This document shows positions 8,634 to 10,660 of a DNA stretch of 10,660 nucleotides, in pieces. Numbering within the stretch: the first letter of the stretch is position 1; each line of letters opens with the position of its first letter. The position numbers were made by a program, and so were the translations under genes. The notes beneath the pieces are model-generated. The model made no database searches. It had not been told where the DNA came from and was given only the letters and a program-made list of their open reading frames with translations. The stretch comes from Lunasporangiospora selenospora (lineage: Eukaryota > Mortierellomycota > Mortierellomycetes > Mortierellales > Mortierellaceae), in contig JAABOA010000920.1 in NCBI GenBank assembly GCA_015680635.1, positions 1-10,660 on the forward strand, given 5' to 3'.

Positions 8634-10543
8634 CTAGATAGTGAGATCATCGTCGGGGTCGTCATCGTCAAAGTCATCTCCTGCGTCTGGCTCATAATAA
8701 ATAGCTCCTGTTGATTCTATGAGCAAAAAAAATTGGTGAAAGATTTTCAAAGGTTAGCCAGAAAGAAAGAAAGAAAGAAAGAAAGAGCGTGTTCTGGTAA
8801 TACACCAAATTGAAAAGAGGAAGGGTGCTGTTCATTACCTTGCGTTTTGAGATATGGAAGGACAGTCTCATTCTTGGCGCGTCGTTGCTCCTCCGTAAGG
8901 TTCAAGTTAAACGAAAGGTTGGCGGCAGGGTCAGACTAGAGAGGGGGGGAGGGGTCGTTAGTTAGAGGAGAAAGGCCTTTGCCAACAGAGTGTCAAAGAT
9001 TATGAAAGTAGATGTGAGTGACTTTACCGTTTGGTTTTCTTCCATATCCAGCTTTTCAATGTCGGGCATCTCTCCCACAACGTCCCAGACATTAACCACG
9101 AGCAAATCTCCCGTTGGCGATCCAATATGATACGCATTGGTCTTTTTTGTTAAAGTTGTCGTTGTTGATTCCATTGAGTGCAAAGACAGCAAGTGACAGA
9201 TTGTTTCGTTAATCAAAATGAATTGAGTACGATTACATCCCTACCGAACACGTTTCTTTCCTACTGAACTCATCCTTACCTCTCGAGCGACCTTTCCAGA
9301 CTTGCGCTTGTGCTCTACCTCACATACTGCCGAGTCCCATGCATTTCCGTGGATCGAGAGGTAACAAAACTCTTTGTTCATCACTGTGCCGCGCTTCAGA
9401 TCTTCCTGATCCTGTCGAAGTGCCTCCGAGTTTTTTAGTGCGATTAGAGTTGTGGCGATATGGGCCAGGCTGTTGGATGCGAAGGGCTTAGAGGCATCGG
9501 GTGCAAAGCTATCTGCATCCGGAACATCTTCGTGGTGGATAGCAATGATCCTTGATGTCTCTATAGATTGAATTCCCGTTGGTTCAGTAAAATCCGGTCA
9601 AACAGTCAGAGGTCATCTCCAGATCACACTCTAACCCTAACAAATGGTATCGACGACTAACAATGACTCCAAGAGTATTACCTGTCATAAGGCTGCTGAT
9701 AGAGCGGATCAAATTAAACGTGTCTGGGACCGATGCCATCAAGAACTGGGATAAGGAGTCAAAATAGACAGTGACATTTCCTTGTTCTAACCCCGTAGAA
9801 ATGAGTATATTGCGTAGAATAGAGGAATGTCAAGGATTAGAAGATGGACATTGAAAGGGTAATAGACTGTAGAATTCTTCCATGAGGATGCTCGAGAAAA
9901 CGTGCGATACTCTTCTCAAACACAACCAAGGGAACAAAATTTAAAAGGGCTTACGGTTAGAAATAACACTAATAAGAGTTTTACTTGCTTTTCGGATGCT
10001 TCGCAAGTTCATTGACACTGTTGTGATGCCATTCGTGTTGACATTGGTGCCGGTTGCTGCGCCCAAAGACGACGATGGAACCAGAGCATCAGCCGTCGAT
10101 TCAAACTCGGGTGTCCATCCAAGAGGATTAGAGTAACAGTTGACTGCAACAATTCTAAAGACGTGTCGGATAGTTGTTGACCCTCGGTCAGTATAAGAAG
10201 AGCATGGTGCTGGTGGAGCCTTCGTGTGGATCGGAATGACCGACTGGTGGATCGGACGCGTTACCTGTGTTTCCCTTTCACAAGCAATCTCAGTCGATCT
10301 GGGGCCGTCTCTGCTGCAACAAAGATGATAGTGTGACTAAATGACAAAGGCATCTGTTAGCTCTCAAGTAGACGATATCCGAAGAGTACAGAGCCTGTGT
10401 CCAGATCTTTGCACATACTCGGCAGGCGTATTCTTGAGAAGTTCCAAGGCAAGGACTTGTCCTGACTGCTCGAGTGAGTCTTTCACAAGAATAAACGGCG
10501 AAAGTTCTTTCCTGGTGAGAATCTTTTCGAGAATTGGTGCCAT
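8634..10543 (-). CDS. ELP5: Elongator complex protein 5 (Elp5), 8 exons, 358 aa
   Basis: Exons in transcript order: 10543-10419, 10336-10265, 10154-9955, 9786-9682, 9560-9280, 9141-9028, 8935-8839, 8716-8634; all introns are GT-AG and in phase. The N-terminus shows ELSPFILVKDSLEQSG (13-28), then a beta strand and AETAPDRL (50-57). A central DSLSQFL (142-148) matches the Elp5 'DSL' strand, followed by a HHED and SLAHIATTL segment. The C-terminus is diagnostic: DPAANLSFNLNLTEEQRRAK (301-320), then YYEPDAGDDFDDDDPDDDL just before the end. Elp5 is a RecA/KaiC-fold protein without Walker motifs. With Elp4 and Elp6 it forms the hexameric ring of Elongator, needed for wobble-uridine (U34) tRNA modification. 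Length matches the family (about 300-370 aa). The start is fixed by an in-frame TAA 36 nt upstream (10576-10574). Exon 6 uses an acceptor preceded by an A-run, but it is the only AG that keeps phase. Confidence 0.93.
8761..8786. repeat. (GAAA)6 tetranucleotide microsatellite
   Basis: Six GAAA units plus GA lie in intron 7 of ELP5 (8838-8717). Read along the gene this is a TTTC repeat and adds pyrimidine-rich sequence upstream of the acceptor at 8717. It is a simple slippage repeat, likely variable in length between strains. Confidence 0.9.
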
Positions 10544-10660
10544 TGAATGTTGGAGTGGGGATGGAGAGGTTTTTTACATTCATTTGCCCCGGATATAGGA
10601 CAATGCAGAGGACTGTGCTGGTTTGAAATGTTTGCGATCTTTTGATTTTCCTGCACGAAC
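10544..10660 (-). promoter_or_regulatory. ELP5 5' UTR/promoter, cut by the window edge
   Basis: This 117-bp stretch lies upstream of the ELP5 ATG. Apart from the two upstream start codons it shows A-rich sequence on the coding strand (around 10630-10650) but no clear TATA box or known operator. The rest of the promoter lies outside the window. Confidence 0.4.
10574..10583 (-). promoter_or_regulatory. Upstream start codons of ELP5, including a start-stop ATG-TAA
   Basis: Read on the minus strand, two ATGs lie just before the ELP5 start. The first (10583-10581) is out of frame with ELP5 and would be translated across the true ATG at 10543. The second (10579-10577) is followed at once by TAA (10576-10574), a minimal start-stop element in the ELP5 frame. 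If both lie in the 5' UTR they would be expected to lower or regulate ELP5 translation. The transcription start is not known, so the role is inferred. Confidence 0.3.

Noticed and set aside
8761-8786. GAAA repeats considered as a CRISPR-like or regulatory array
   Set aside because: Perfect tandem tetranucleotide without spacers inside a spliceosomal intron; a microsatellite explains it.
9631-9641. CTAACCCTAAC, resembling two telomere repeat units
   Set aside because: Only about one and a half units, inside ELP5 intron 4; too short to be an interstitial telomere and expected by chance.
10341-10598. 85-codon plus-strand open frame at the right end
   Set aside because: Antisense to ELP5 exon 1 and intron 1, where the minus strand gives the Elp5 N-terminal motif.

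Overview
The window looks like a compact, intron-rich fungal nuclear chromosome segment. It carries three protein-coding genes with 27 inferred introns, all GT-AG and 78-168 nt long; several have CTAAC/CTGAC-like branch-point sequences near the acceptor. The intron density, the gene content and the short intergenic gaps suggest an early-diverging fungus such as a Mucoromycota/Mortierellomycotina member. That placement is an inference; no rRNA or other phylogenetic marker is present.

Layout. (1) 76-3973, plus strand: an 11-exon gene for a type II membrane dipeptidyl aminopeptidase (S9B, DPP IV / Ste13-Dap2-DapB family), 900 aa, with all catalytic residues visible. (2) 4215-7961, plus strand: an 11-exon gene for a two-domain AAA ATPase (866 aa) closest to the AFG2 group (AFG2A/SPATA5, AFG2B/SPATA5L1). 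Its first ATPase domain has lost several catalytic residues while the second is intact. (3) 10543-8634, minus strand: an 8-exon gene for Elongator subunit Elp5 (358 aa), convergent with gene 2. About 670 bp of non-coding sequence (7962-8633) separates the two 3' ends. The window starts 75 nt before the first ATG and ends 117 nt upstream of the ELP5 ATG.

Each splice model was built by hand, keeping reading phase across every junction. All three models close exactly in frame (2703, 2601 and 1077 nt, stops included) and reconstruct family motifs across the joins. The least certain junction is the acceptor of intron 1 in the AAA gene.

The genes show no shared pathway: secretory/vacuolar peptidase, AAA remodelling ATPase, and tRNA wobble-uridine modification factor. 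The neighbourhood looks like ordinary housekeeping sequence and I find no evidence of a new multi-gene system. The observations most worth a second look are the pseudo-ATPase D1 domain of the AAA protein, the upstream ORFs (including a start-stop ATG-TAA before ELP5), introns cut into catalytic motifs, and a few odd acceptors and microsatellites inside introns.
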